DNA of 64,000 nucleotides from Azolla caroliniana (lineage: Eukaryota > Polypodiophyta), in the NCBI GenBank assembly GCA_043228905.1, contig JBHGNT010000022.1:12276001-12340000 (forward strand), written 5' to 3'. The notes under the pieces were generated by a model. That model was not told the origin of the DNA and searched no databases. It worked only from the letters and a program-made list of their open reading frames with translations. Positions 33,472 to 45,128 of this stretch are shown piece after piece. The position numbers and the translations under genes were made by a program. How positions within the stretch are numbered: the first letter of the stretch is position 1; every line of letters starts with the position of its first letter.

Positions 33472-36400
33472 CTAACCGGACTGGTTTGTCGTTACGCCCA
33501 TCTGATGCCGAAGAGACCGAAAACGGTCTGCCGAAAGACACTTGGTCATTCCATCTGCGACATTGTCGGTTGTGGATATTTTCTCTAGACCGATTTTCCC
33601 TGAAATGACGCATTCCCGAACGAAGTGATATCGAACGTCGATATGTTTGGAGGCGTTGTGGTGAACCGGATTTTTCGACAAGGCAACAGCACCTTGACTG
33701 TCGCTGTAGACAACTGGAGCCGAGTCATGGTCGACTTGTCGAAACGTGTGCGCCAGCCGACCGAGCCACAAAGCTTCTTTTGCTGCGTTGGACGCAGCTA
33801 CATATTCTGCTTCGGTCGTTGAGGTCGCTGTGCACTCCTAAAGTTTCGACTTCCACGAGATTGCTCCATTGCCGAATTTGAAGCAGTATCCGGTTGTTGA
33901 TTTCCGACTGTCTATACAGCCGGCGAAGTCCGAGTCGGTGTAACCGACTACGCCTGAGGTTCGGTTTGGACCGAAAAGGATGCCGTGGTCTTTTGTGCCA
34001 GCCAGATATCTGAACACATGCTTGACTGCGTTCCAATGCGATCGGCCAGGATTGTGCATAAATCTGCTAACGACTCCTACGGCGTGAGAAATATCAGGCC
34101 GTGTCGCGACCATCAGGTACATAAGGGAGCCGACTGCCGGTGCATACGGTACCGACTTCATATCTTCCCCCTCCGGACCGGATGTCGGGCAGTCTCGCTG
34201 AGAGAGCCGAAGATTCATGGGGAGCGGGGTTGAAGCAGATTTGGCTGATTGCATGTTGAAGCATTCTAAGACACGTCGGGTATAGTCGGTCTGAGACAAA
34301 AAAAGATGTCGTTTATCGCGATGCCGACTAATCTTCATGCCAAGGATGTGTCGTGCCGGACCGAGGTCCTTCATGGCAAACTTCAACCGCAGTTGCCGAA
34401 TGAGATCGGCAAGGTCGCCCGCGTGGCGTCCAGAAATTAGCATGTCGTCCACGTAAATGATGAGGAAGATGGGTGATCCATCTTGAGCTGTGTTGGTGAA
34501 AAGACAATGGTCCTCATCGCTTTTTGAGAAGCCGATCGATTGGATGAAGTCGTCGAACTTCTTGTACCATTGTCGCGGTGCCTGTTTGAGGCCGTATAGA
34601 CTCTTCCTGAGTCGGCAGACTAGATGTTCTTGGCCAGTCGCCACGAAGCCTTTTGGCTGCTCCATATAAATTTCCTCGTCAAGATCACCATGGAGGAAGG
34701 CTGTTTTGACATCTAGCTGAATCAGCTCCAAGTTGTCGGCTGCCACTACGCTGAGTAGGAAACGAAGGGTTGTCATTTTCACCACTGGTGAAAAAATCTC
34801 GTCGAAGTCGACGCCATATTCTTGTCGGAAGCCCTTCGCAACTAATCTGGCCTTGTACTTTGGGGTGGTCGAATCAGATGTCTCTTTTAGTCGATAAACC
34901 CACTTGCAAGGAAGAGCACGTCGGTTCCTAGGTAGTTCAACCAGATCCCAAGTCTTGTTTGCCCGAATGGAGTGCATTTCCGACTCCATCGCTAGATGCC
35001 AGGTGGCTGAATCGACAGATGTCGATGCTTCTTCGTAAGACGTCGGTTCGCCGGCGTCGGTGAAGAAAACTCCAGGAGAATACCTCTCCGGAGGTTGCGA
35101 CAGTCTCTCGGATCGTCGAGGTAAGATTGGACTGGTCGCATCGGGTATCAAGGTCGGATGGTCCGAAAGCGGATTGTTCTGCTGTGCCGAGTCGGGGTCG
35201 TCCGAGTCGGTAGTGTAAGGTTCAGCTACCCGTGAAGCTGACCGTGTGTTGAGAGCGGGGCCTTCTTGAAGGGTCGGCACATCAGAAAATGTTACCCTTC
35301 GGACTTCGATCGGTTTTTCGACTGATGGATTCATAGCCGACTCGTTGAACACAACGTCCGAACTTCGAACGATTTGTCTGCGTTCGGGGTCCCAGAGTCG
35401 GTATCCCATTTCGCCATCGGATCCATATCCAAGGAAAATGCATTTCCTGGACCGAGGTGCAAGTTTTCGGCGATCATCTTTCGGAATAAGGGCGTACGCC
35501 TCGCATCCGAAGATCCTCAGCTTGTCGTAATTCGGCTTACTGCCGATCCATAGTTCCTGAGGAATTTGAAGTCCTAGAGGTCTACTTGGCGACATATTGA
35601 TTATGTGTACTGCCGTGAGTAGAGCCTCTGCCCAGAAGCCATCCGACAGTCCGGAGTGTTGGAGCATGGAAACTGTCCGTTCTTGGATTGTCCGATTCAT
35701 GCGTTCGGCAATCCCGTTTTGCTCCGGACTGTGTGGTGCCGTAAATTCACGTCGAATGCCGCGTTGTCGGCAGAATTTGACGAATTCTTCGGATTTAAAC
35801 TCTCCCCCATTGTCTGTCCGAAAGCATTTCAGCTTTCGGTCGGTTTGATTTTCTACCATAGCGAGCCAATCGGTGAAGATCGAGAAGACCCGATCTTTGG
35901 TGCGAATTGGATAAGCCCACACCTTTCGAGTCGAATCGTCAATAAAAGTGACGAAGTAAGAGGCACCGCCGAGAGACTGATGCGGCATTGGGCCACAGAC
36001 GTCCGAGTGGACCAAATCGAGAGGTCTCGTTTCTCTTGGTGCTGATGTCGGGTGTGATCCGGCTGCTTGTTTGCCATACTGGCAATGCTCGCAGAATTGA
36101 TGGTCCGAGAAGGAGAGTTTGGGGATGTATCCGGCTCTAGATAGGTGCGTGATGCCGGCCTTGCTGAGGTGTCCTAATCTTCGGTGCCATAGTGATGACA
36201 CAGGAATATCCACCAAAAACAGGTTACCCTCTCTGAGCGTAACATGTAACGGATACAGTGAGTGTATCTTGGGTCCTCTAGCAAGCAGGAGGTTCCCCCT
36301 GTGGAGTGTCCACCCTCCCGAAGAAAAACCGGCACGAATGCCGTCTTCATCTAGTTGTCCGACTGAGATCAATGGCCTTGAGAGCTCGGGTACATGTCGG

Positions 36401-37488
36401 ACATTGTGGAGTACAAGTGTAGAGCCACCTGCAAGGTTGAGCTCTACTGTGCCAATTCCGATGATGTCACAGTGTTGTGAGTTGCCGACTCGAACTGAGT
36501 CGGAGTGACGGATCGTATATTGCCGAAATTGGGATCGATGAGGAGTCACGTGAAATGACGTGCCCGAATCTAAGAGCCATGTGCTCGATTCTTCAGTCGT
36601 GAGTAGAACTTCTGATCCGACTGGATTTTCGATTGATAGTATATTCGGGTCGTCCGGTAGTACATCCGCTGAGAAGCTGACGTAATTGATCTCCTCATGC
36701 CGGCCACTCTTCTTGTTGTTCTTGTTCTTGAGTGCGCGGCAGTCGGCTTTGATGTGTCCGGGTTTCTTGCAATAGTTGCAGATTCGGTTATCCCGTGATT
36801 GGCTCCGTCTTCGCTGATTGTTCGGCGGCCGTGAGGAATCTCTTCCTCGTATGTTCGATCGGTCTGTCGAACCTTGTACTACGTAAGCGTCTTCTGTTGA
36901 GTCTTTGGCGAAAGACTTTCTCCGAGCTGCTTCGGTCAAGATTGCGCTCGTGACTTCGGAGTATTTAACAGCCGTGGTTGACGCGTTGCACACGGTTGTG
37001 ACGAAAGTTTCCCATGATGAGGGAAGGCTGCTCATGAGTGTCATTGCTCTGAGTTCATCCTCGATTGCCGTCCCCTGTGACGAGATTTGGGAGCTTATGC
37101 TTTCGTACTCATTGAGGTGTGCTTGAACCGAATCGGATTCTTTCATCCGCAAGTTGTAGAGGCGCCGAATCAGAAACATCTTCGTTGCGGCGACCTTCTT
37201 TTCGTAAGTGTCCGACAGTGTTTTCCACAGTTCGAATGCTGTCGTACACGATTGCACCGTAAAGTATACCGATTCCGATAGGTGCATCCGAATCGTGGCG
37301 CGGACAATTCTGTCCAGCTTCTGCCACTCAATGGGTTTGTATCCTTCTGGAGGTTCTTCATTTTCGATGGGATCGATTTGCCCCTTGACTATGAGATAGT
37401 CCTGCATTTGTTCCTTCCAGAAGTTGAAGTTCGATCCATCGAACTTTCGTAGACTCATTTCTGACGAGCCGGATGTTGATGCCATCAA
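33472..37488 (-). pseudogene. CopC gag-pol polyprotein, one premature stop
   Basis: From 37488 leftwards a single frame of 1216 codons, stopped by TAG (33839-33841 region) where the family usually has Gln, then open again to 33472, about 1339 codons in all. Domains: gag; CCHC knuckle CNYCKKPGHIKADC (about residues 237-250); protease DSGTSFH (about 306); integrase zinc region (about 430-470) and catalytic blocks SDVCGP, RTDNGGEF, PEQNGIAERMN (about 490-600); RT with YVDDMLISG (about 1010); RNase H, cut by the stop after SWKSKL. Every catalytic residue I can see is intact. The stop removes the last ~120 residues, so RNase H should be inactive. Confidence 0.93.
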
Positions 37489-38157
37489 GTTCGGTTTTGG
37501 TTGACGAAGCTCGGTTCGGAGTTGACTACGAACCTTGTTGGAGTGCAGCCAGTTGGCTCACCCGATATCGTTCTAGTCGGATTTGAACCCGAGTCGGTTC
37601 GGCTTCGGAACTTGCTCGAATTGACTCCGGTAACTTGAGGGACAGAACCGACTGGTCTTCCCGAATGTTGCCGAGTCGGAGTGAGCCCGGTTCGCTTCGG
37701 ATATATATGCCGAATACCGATTATTGAAACCGATTATCTGGACCGATTCTGCTTCGGGTGGCTGCAGCGACGAGAGAGACAGATCCAACTGATCCTCCCG
37801 AATGTCGATCAGCCGGATGAAGCGCGAATTGGGGTTGTTGTCTTGAGACCGATCTGCACCGAGTGGTTACAACGAGCAGCGAGCAGCGTTTAATGACCTT
37901 TTCGGATGCCGTTTAACCGAGTGGAGCACGATCGTGTCAAAGTTGCACAAGGGGATTTCACCTCGAGCGGTTACGATCACAAGGAACGGAGTACAACCTG
38001 CTGGCTTACTCCAAGCAAAGATGATCTAACGCGATGAGATGCAGGCCTCGTTTTTCTTCTTCTTCTCTCTTCTTCGAATGACGCAGGAAACCGAATGCTG
38101 AGACGACGGCCGACAGCGGATTGAAGGACCGACTACTGTGCTCGCTCTGATACCAGA

Positions 38158-38242
38158 TGTTGTAGGCAAAGTCGTCTGTGCGGAAGATCAAGAAGCATTC
38201 GATTGCTGTTGAGTACCTGCGTATGACAGTTTGTAGGTCGTT

Positions 38243-38279
<37 letters not shown>

Positions 38280-38451
38280 CACAAAACAAATTTCTATTTC
38301 ACAAAGCAATAATACAACACCCAACCTTACAAAAAGGTTACAAGGTCACTATATATAGTGACCGACTTAGGGCAACTACCCTTTATGCTAATTACATAAA
38401 TGGCCAAAACGGGATAGTGTGAATACGTCCATTATACACATGTATTCGACA
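38158..38451 (-). repeat. CopC 5' LTR
   Basis: 294 bp, matching 32985-33278 in length. It holds an uninterrupted (GA)n run (38247-38278) where the partner has two interruptions. Confidence 0.95.
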
Positions 38452-40266
38452 TGGGACCTGGTTGACCCTCCCCGTCACAGTAAACCGATCGGATGCAAGT
38501 GGGTGTACAAGGTAAAGTACAACGCCGACGGTTCAGTTAACCAGTACAAGGCCCGGTTAGTGGCGAAGGGATACGCAAAGACCCACGGAATCGACTATGA
38601 CGAGACCTTCGCTCCAATAGCGAAGATGACGACGGTTTGTGTGGTGTTGGCGGTTGTTGCGGCAAGGGGGTGGCATCTTCACCAAATGGATATGAAGAAT
38701 GCATTTCTTCAAGGAGATCTTGAAGAAGAGGTCTTTATGATACAACCCCCCGATTTCCAGACGGAGATGAACAAGTCGGTGGTATGCCGACTGAAGAAAT
38801 CACTTTATGGCCTGAAGCAAGCCCCCCGAGCTTGGAATGCAAAGATCATGCACCGGTTGCGTAAGATGGGGTTTGCGGCCTCCAAAGTCCGACTCTTCGT
38901 TGTTCATCCGGCAAGGTCTGGACGGTCCGGTTTGCATCTTGTTGTATGTTGATGATCTGGTCATCACCGGACCCAGACTCGATGAGATCACCGAGTCAAG
39001 TCCCAGTTGTCGGATGCGTTTGAGATGAAGGACCTGGGGGACCTTCATTATTTTCTTGGGATCGAGGTGATCCGAACCCCCGACGTCATATTGCTCTCAC
39101 AAAGGCACTATGTGTTGAATATGTTGTACAAGTTCGGCATGACGGAATGTCGATCTATCTCTACTCCCCTGGACCGGAACCAGAAGCTCCATCCCGACTC
39201 CGGACCGGCCAGCGATGAGAAACGGTTCCAACAAATTGTCGGAAGCCTTATATATTTGACCATCACCCGACCCGACATCACTTATCCGGTCAGTGTGATT
39301 AGCCAATTCATGCAGAAGACGACCGTAGAGCATCTTCAGTGCGCGCACCGAATACTGCAGTATGTGAGCGGCACGAAGGACCGGGGACTATTATACCAGC
39401 GACGTATAACTGAAGAGTTGGTCGGTTACACAGATGCCGACTGGGCCGGCAATGCATCAGATCGCCGATCAACCTCCGGTTATATGTTTTCCCTAGGTAG
39501 TGCGGTTGTTGCGTGGAGCAACAAAAAGCAGCCAACAGTTGCTCTGTCGAGCATTGAGGCTGAGTATCGGGGCGCTACCATTGCCACCTATGAAGTCATT
39601 TGGCTTCGGCGACTACTGCAAGACCTATGGATCGAGGTACCGACCCCAATTCTGATCTACCGCGACAACATAAGCAACATGCAGCTCGCCAAGAACCCCG
39701 TATTCTATGCTCGCACAAAGCACATAGAAGTGCACTATCACTTCGTGCGTGAGCGTGTCCTGAGCGGTGAGGTCGAACTTCGGTATGTTCACACGGATCG
39801 GCAAGTTGCCGACATCTTCACCAAACCACTCGAATCGGACAAGTTGCAGCACTTCACCGAAATGCTTGGTGTTCAGCATCTCGACGTGCCACACTTGAGG
39901 GGGAGAACGGGCAAAAACATCGGAATGGGCAAAGGCAAAGAGACTGTTGCATGCGCCGATGAGGGAAGAACCGATAAAGGGAGAGTCAAGAAAAAGAAAG
40001 GAGCCGAGTGGACAAAGGAAGTCGACACATCCGAACAAGTCGGAACAAGCGGCAACAGCGGCAGAGTCAAGAAGGACAGAGCCGACCGGAAGAAGAAGGC
40101 CAAGACCCGGACATGGTTCGATGTGGTGAAGGGCCTAGAACTAGAAGAAGAATCGGGAGCAACCGATTCGGACAAGAGCTGGAACGAATCGGAGACAGTT
40201 GATTCGGTTCAACAGACAGATTCGAAAGAACCGGATCAATTCAAGGTCACGAGGACGAGAAGGTAG
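38452..40266 (+). pseudogene. CopB RT and RNase H, with a C-terminal extension
   Basis: RT resumes after CopC (WKV/KCKWVYK type start, VAKGYAKTHGIDYDETFAP), with the active site LLYVDDLVITG (about 38939) reached in another frame because of frameshifts near 38885 and 39000. From 39007 a 419-codon frame covers the RT end and RNase H (TDADWAGNASDRRSTSGY about 39433; ALSSIEAEY; ADIFTKPL about 39808). It then continues for about 120 residues through the polypurine tract, a highly charged Lys/Glu/Asp-rich tail ending at 40266. Copia RNase H proteins normally end near the tract, so the tail is unusual. Confidence 0.85.
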
Positions 40267-40476
40267 CGAAAGTCGACGCCAACACGAAGGAATCGGCGAA
40301 CCGGCACGCGCCGAAGTCACAACAGCGAGGGAACTGAATTAGGCCTGTTGAGCAGACAAGCCGACCGAGGAGGTCAAGGTGCGCAGAACAAGAGGGGTCG
40401 CAGCAAACAAAACCGGACCGAACGAGGAGCACGAGCAAGGCGGAGTGACGCTAGAAGGAGTCGAGCAGAAGTACCG

Positions 40477-40879
40477 TGTTAATCCTTAGGGCTGGACAAT
40501 AGCCTAACACAGGGTGTCTCCGAAAGACACTTCACCAAAGGGTTGTTACGGTGAGATAACTTAAGACACAACAATTAATCTGACTTAATAGGCTACCTAG
40601 CAATAAGGCATTCACTTAATACACGCGTAAGATATAACAATTAAGACAAAACAGTAATCAATACATGAAGATAAAACCAGACGCTTATATTAATTCTCCG
40701 TTAAAATTATACATTGTAACCGGGCCTTTATATAGGTCACCGGTGCTGCGTACAAAACGGTGCCAACCGGCACCTGTTCGGAATCGGTCCGGATCCGGAT
40801 CGGCATACCGATTCCAGTCCGTCTGTTCACTACATAATTATAATCTAATTTACTTAATTAAATATATTCCGAATAACCA
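40477..40879 (-). repeat. GypB 3' LTR
   Basis: Plus-strand ends TGTTAATCC and GAATAACCA; 403 bp, equal to the partner. TTATATAGG near 40730 may be the TATA region (minus-strand CCTATATAA). Confidence 0.88.
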
Positions 40880-40977
40880 TCCTTTTCACATTTTGGTCTC
40901 TACTCCTTTGTCGGCCGGGTAACACATGGCACGCCCGTGGGACAGTACCTTGTACGTCGAATCCCACTATCCGGCCC

Positions 40978-43892
40978 TTAGCCTTCGTCCAAGATGTCCA
41001 TAATACTCTGCTCCAGGGTATCCAATGGTTGTTCGGAACTCTGTGGTTGTTGTTGTTGTTGTTGTGGCTGTTGTTGTTGCTGCTATTGTGGCGGTTGTTG
41101 ATGTTGTGGTTGTTGTTGTTATAGTGGTTGTTGTTGTTGCGGCTCCTCCGACTATTGCTCCTGAGAGGGCGTCTGTTCGGCTCCCGGTACCGACGGTTGT
41201 GGCGGTGATTCCTCCGTTAGCTGCTCCGCCAGATTTGACTCCGGTTGACTCGTCCCGGCCTTGTCTCTGTCCGGTCCTTGCTCCGGTGATGACTCCTCAT
41301 CGCTGAGGTTGACGATTGCCGCCTGCTTTGCTTCTTCTCTCTGTAGCCTGGTCCGCTCATAGCTCTCAAACTGGATCCAGTCGATCATCATCTAGCTGGG
41401 CTACAAGTTGTCGGACCACTGCTGCCTGCTCCTCCGCCAGAGTCCTCCTTCGTTAGCATGTAGCAGTCGTCGCCATCCTTCTGCCGGTTTTCCGCGTCCG
41501 GCCGTAGCAACTGGAGCTCCGTTATGTGCTTTGCCCATTTGTCCCACCATTGCGCGAAGCTTTCGTCAATCAAGCGTTTGGTCTTGTTCCTCCATGCCTG
41601 GACAATGAACTGGATCCGCTCCAATCCCATCTTTGATTTGTCCTCTGCGGCTTGCCATTCGTCCTTCAACTGCTTGATGAGTGCCACCGTATCCACCTCC
41701 TGCTCCCGGTAATGTGATAGTTGGGTTTGATAAGTGTTCTGCAGCCTTTGCAAGATCATCGTTGCTCTTTCCTTCTCTTCATAATGTTGCTTATGCAGCT
41801 CCATCCATTCTTGCGCGGCTTCCTCCAACAGTGTGGTTCTTTCAGCCTATTCCTCCGCCAGCGCCGTCTCAACTCGATTTACCTCTTGTCGGAGCTCTGC
41901 TATCTTCTCCTACTGTTTCTTATGCTCCGTATCTAGGTGCTTGTAGTCCCGGTGAAGGTGCTCAAAATCATCGGTTTTTTGCTTCAGCTTTTGGTTGAGT
42001 TGCCGGCGAGCGCGGTCTTCCCGGTCCTTTTGCTGACAGAGTTCTTCTTTTAGCCTTTCGATCTCTGTTTCCACCATCTGTCGCAGCTTCTCCTTTTCTT
42101 GCAATGCCTTCTCTTTCTCCTCCTTCAGTCGGTCGTAGGCCTGATGTCCTTTCCGCAGATTCTCTTCTGCCCGGCGGAGGTTCTCAGTAGTCTTTCGTTG
42201 CTCTTCTTCTGTCGGTTTCTTCAAGTCCCGCTCTCGGGTGCGTAATGCTTCCTGTGCGGCCAGTTCATCTCTTAATTCAGCAAGCTCTTTTGCTTGCGTT
42301 GCCACTATCTTTGGGACTGGTTCCGTCTCTGGGGTCTTATTGCTATGTACAAGTGTCGATGCTTCTTTATTCTGTACATCTACCAGAGTCACTGGTGTTT
42401 GGAGTTGTGGTCTGGTTAAGGCCATTTTGGCCAATTCTTCTGTGGTCAGATCCAAGTCTTGTTCTAGGCTCCGGGCCGTCTCTAGTTCTCCGGTTGTGAC
42501 GAGCAACCAGTCCATCTGCGCTTTCTCTTCCACCTTTATGTAGTGTACCACTCTGGCAATCTGTTCTCCAATCCACCAGAGCCATTGGCTATCGGTGCCC
42601 TGTTGTTGCGTCTACCCGGAGGGTTGGCTGTTGGTGTCGCTGGCCAGTGGTCGGTTTTGTCCAGTTGCGTCGAGTTGCAACTCTGGCTCTTGTTGGTGAC
42701 CACTTTGCCGTTCTGGTTGCGGTTCCGTCAGCCGCTCTGCCTCTGAATGCTCTTGGCCTGTCGGTGGGGTCGGCAACTATACTTCCAGCGCTTGCATCTC
42801 GAGTCTTGTCGTATCCTGACCCGCCGGTAGAGGTTGGTGTGCAGGGAGCTCTGTAGCCGGTTCTGTCCGAACCGGTTCCGGTTCCATCCTTGGTGCGGGC
42901 TGCTCAGGCCGGGGTACAGGCGTTCCATCCTTCTTTGGGTCCGAACGCTCCCCGGCATGTTCGGAGGTGCTTGCCTTCTAGCGCCGCTGGAGGTGCTCTA
43001 AAGGTTCCTCCTCTGTTTCCTCCTCCTGAGTCCCGATGTTGATTTTTGCTACCAAGGGGTCCGGCGCTTGTTGAACCGGTCGGCTAAGCCTGATTTTGAT
43101 TGGCCGTACCGGTTGCTCCTCTTGCGTTTCCGCCTGCCGCTTCCTATTGGCGCGCTCCTTTGCCGCCTAGTCCGTGTCGGCCGCTTTCCCTTTGGTTGCC
43201 TTAGAAGCTAACAGTTGTTGCCATTTCGAGGCCGTTTTCGGGGTGCCTTCGGTTGTCCTTCCCTGCTTCGTGGTCTTGACGGACTTGATAGGTGGCGCCA
43301 ATAGGGTGAACCATTGCGCCACTGTCGTCCATATCTTCAGATCCTCTTTGCCTCTGACAGAGTCGATGGCCGCACAAAGTCCATCTGCAATCATTACCGC
43401 CCAGTCCACCTTCACGCCTTCATATGTGGCTATGATTAAGCCGGCCTGGTTCTGGGGCATGCAGGGGGGTCGAGGGTATACATGTTCGAATTCATGGAGC
43501 ACACGGGCAATCTCTCGAAAGAGCGGATCTTCGTCGCCATGTGTCCGGTAGGCCTTGCTTGCCAAAGAGTATTCCCCAAAATATTTTTGGAGCTGTTCCG
43601 GGGTAGGGTTGTCAATATTGAAGATTCCCCCTTCCGAAAGGCCAATCAACGCATGGATGGCCTCCTCAGTAATCAGCTCCGTGTCGATTTCTTTGACTAT
43701 CTTCTCCGCCTCCCGGTGCGGTGGCGTCTCCATGATGGTGAGGAAACCCTCTAAGCCGTGTTGCCTTAGCCACTTCTTGGCTGCTTCAGAGAGCGCTTGG
43801 CAGTCCATGGCTTCGTCGAGGTCGGCAAGCGCTGGTGAGGGTTGTGTGTGAGGAGTCTCTGTGTGCATGGGTTCGCGTCTGCTCATCTTCAA
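40978..43892 (-). pseudogene. GypB extra coding region: globular part, coiled coil, Gln-rich tail
   Basis: From ATG at 43892 leftwards to a stop at 40978, about 970 codons with a few stops and frameshifts. Part 1 (43892-43167, 241 codons, open) has ITEEAIHALIGLSEGG and a hydrophobic block GLIIATYEGVKVDWAVMIADGLC; it faintly resembles the globular domain of plant mobile-domain and putative transposon proteins, an inference only. Part 2 (to about 42560) is a Pro/Glu/Gln-rich linker. Part 3 (42551-41388) is strongly heptad-like and charged (LKEEKEKALQEKEKLRQMV), a coiled coil. Part 4 ends in a Gln-rich stretch (41148-41041) and MDILDEG. No known enzyme motif is visible. Function unknown; perhaps a structural or envelope-independent accessory protein of the element. 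Confidence 0.7.
41041..41148. repeat. CAA/CAG repeat coding for poly-Gln (minus strand)
   Basis: Runs of GTT/TTG on the plus strand, interrupted by GTG and GCT; on the coding strand CAA/CAG triplets giving several short Gln runs separated by Pro and His. Confidence 0.85.
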
Positions 43893-44193
43893 TCACCTAT
43901 CTACGTTTCTGCTCCTCTGTTCACGAAATGTGAGGGTTTCTATGTGGCGGGGGTCTTCTTGTTGCATGTTGGCGCCTGTTTTTTTTTTTATTACCCGCGC
44001 GTGTGCACGTTGTCGTGAAGATTTTCGTCCACAAGCGGAAACCCGAGCAACGAGAGCCAAAGAGCGATGTGCAACGTTGCACACGTACATAATGTATTTG
44101 TAATAGTAATGAGGGTAAAGTGCATGGTGCTAGAAATGCCCCCCATAAGATCCCTAAGGTATAAAGGTGATGTGGTCTTGTGCGCACATCCAC

Positions 44194-44216
44194 GAGAGAG
44201 AGAGAGAGAGAGAGAG
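44194..44216. repeat. (GA)n microsatellite
   Basis: Eleven to twelve GA units. Confidence 0.95.
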
Positions 44217-44893
44217 GTACGCGGTACATAGGTACCTAGTTGTTTGTGTGGAGGTGGGAGTTAATGGGCCATCAATCTCACCCTCCCCCAAATCAAGGCA
44301 AATACCCCCTTTGAATGAAAGGGGATATTTTAGTCTCACTTTTGTAAACGGTCTTCCCTCCTTGTGCTATAAAAGGAGAGGGAAGGCACCATTGTGGGGG
44401 TTGCCTATTTTGAGTGTGCGAGGTATACCACATAGGTCGAGCGTTAGGGTTAGGGTTTCTTTATCTTGATCTTCATCTTCGTCGGTTAGGGTTTCGAGTA
44501 GTCGTTTAGTGCGGCCTATGCGGCCACCATTTTGTAATCGTTCACTTCGTTTTAATATATCTTGTTGATCATCTTGTCTCCATCTTCCTCTTGTTCGATC
44601 TAATCTCTTGTTCATTCTTCTTCTTCTCGAGCAAAGCTTCCATTCCATGTCTGATTCCTTCTCCTCTACTCCTTAGTCCAAGACCCCCGTGGTCCCACCC
44701 TTCTCCACGCACTCGCGTAGCAACGCGACAACGTCGTGTACTAAAATAGAATGACGTGCCATGTGGCGGCGGTTTAATACCCTATTAATAGCCAACTACG
44801 TACCTTTTCAAAGTGCATGTTCACTCCTTGTTTTTGCATGTGTCCGTTCACCCCTTGCCCTTGCATGATTTACTTTGATTTGATTTTATTCGA

Positions 44894-44999
44894 TTTCTTC
44901 TTCTTTTTTCTTTCTTTTTTCTTTCTTTTTTCTTTCTTTTTTCTTTCTTTTTTCTTTCTTTTTTCTTTTTTTTTCTTTTTTTTTTCCTTTTTTTTTTTT
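44894..44999. repeat. Pure pyrimidine tract, CTTTCTTTTTT units
   Basis: Over 100 bases almost all C and T, built of CTTTCTTTTTT-type units repeated about seven times; on the minus (coding) strand it is a long purine tract downstream of the GypB integrase. Confidence 0.9.
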
Positions 45000-45128
45000 A
45001 AATGGTTTTGCTAATTAGCAACCGGTCCCACTGGACCCCTATCCGGATTGTGATCCTTGCCGGTCTCTGGACCGCTTGCCGTCGCTTCCGACTTACCGGT
45101 GTCCGGTTCTGTGTCGCCCTTCACTTGT

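Larger units (their letters stand above)
32985..38451 (-). mobile_element. CopC: young Ty1/copia element nested in CopB
   Basis: A 5467-bp minus-strand element with 294-bp LTRs (32985-33278 and 38158-38451) that differ at only about three positions, a perfect TGGGA target duplication, a primer site TGGTATCAGAGC (38144-38155) and a polypurine tract (ACGGGGGAG, 33279-33290 region). It interrupts CopB at the first codons of RT. Only one stop codon is seen in the whole polyprotein. It is the most recent insertion in the window. Confidence 0.97.
29608..40476 (+). mobile_element. CopB: Ty1/copia element, interrupted by CopC, 3' end lost
   Basis: Plus-strand copia with probable 5' LTR (29608-30031), primer site TGGTATTAGAGC (30032-30043), gag, protease, integrase, then RT and RNase H continuing beyond the CopC insertion (38452 onward) to 40266. 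A polypurine tract (about 39893-39906) is present but the frame runs on past it, and no matching 3' LTR is found before GypB begins at 40477. GC-rich compared with host DNA. Confidence 0.85.
43893..45128. other. GypB spacer between integrase and the extra coding region
   Basis: About 1.2 kb with no supported gene. On the plus strand it has a CTATAAAAGG box (44367-44376) followed by GTTAGGGTTAGGGTTTC (about 44441), the look of a plant promoter and leader, so a nested solo LTR in the opposite orientation is possible; its ends were not found. Also a (GA)n run (44194-44216) and a 105-base pyrimidine tract (44894-44999). Confidence 0.45.

Noticed and set aside
41025-41306. Val-rich plus-strand frame
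   Set aside because: Reverse complement of the CAA/CAG repeat coding the Gln-rich tail of GypB.
44817-45014. Phe-rich 65-residue frame
   Set aside because: Produced by the pyrimidine tract; no start context or homology.
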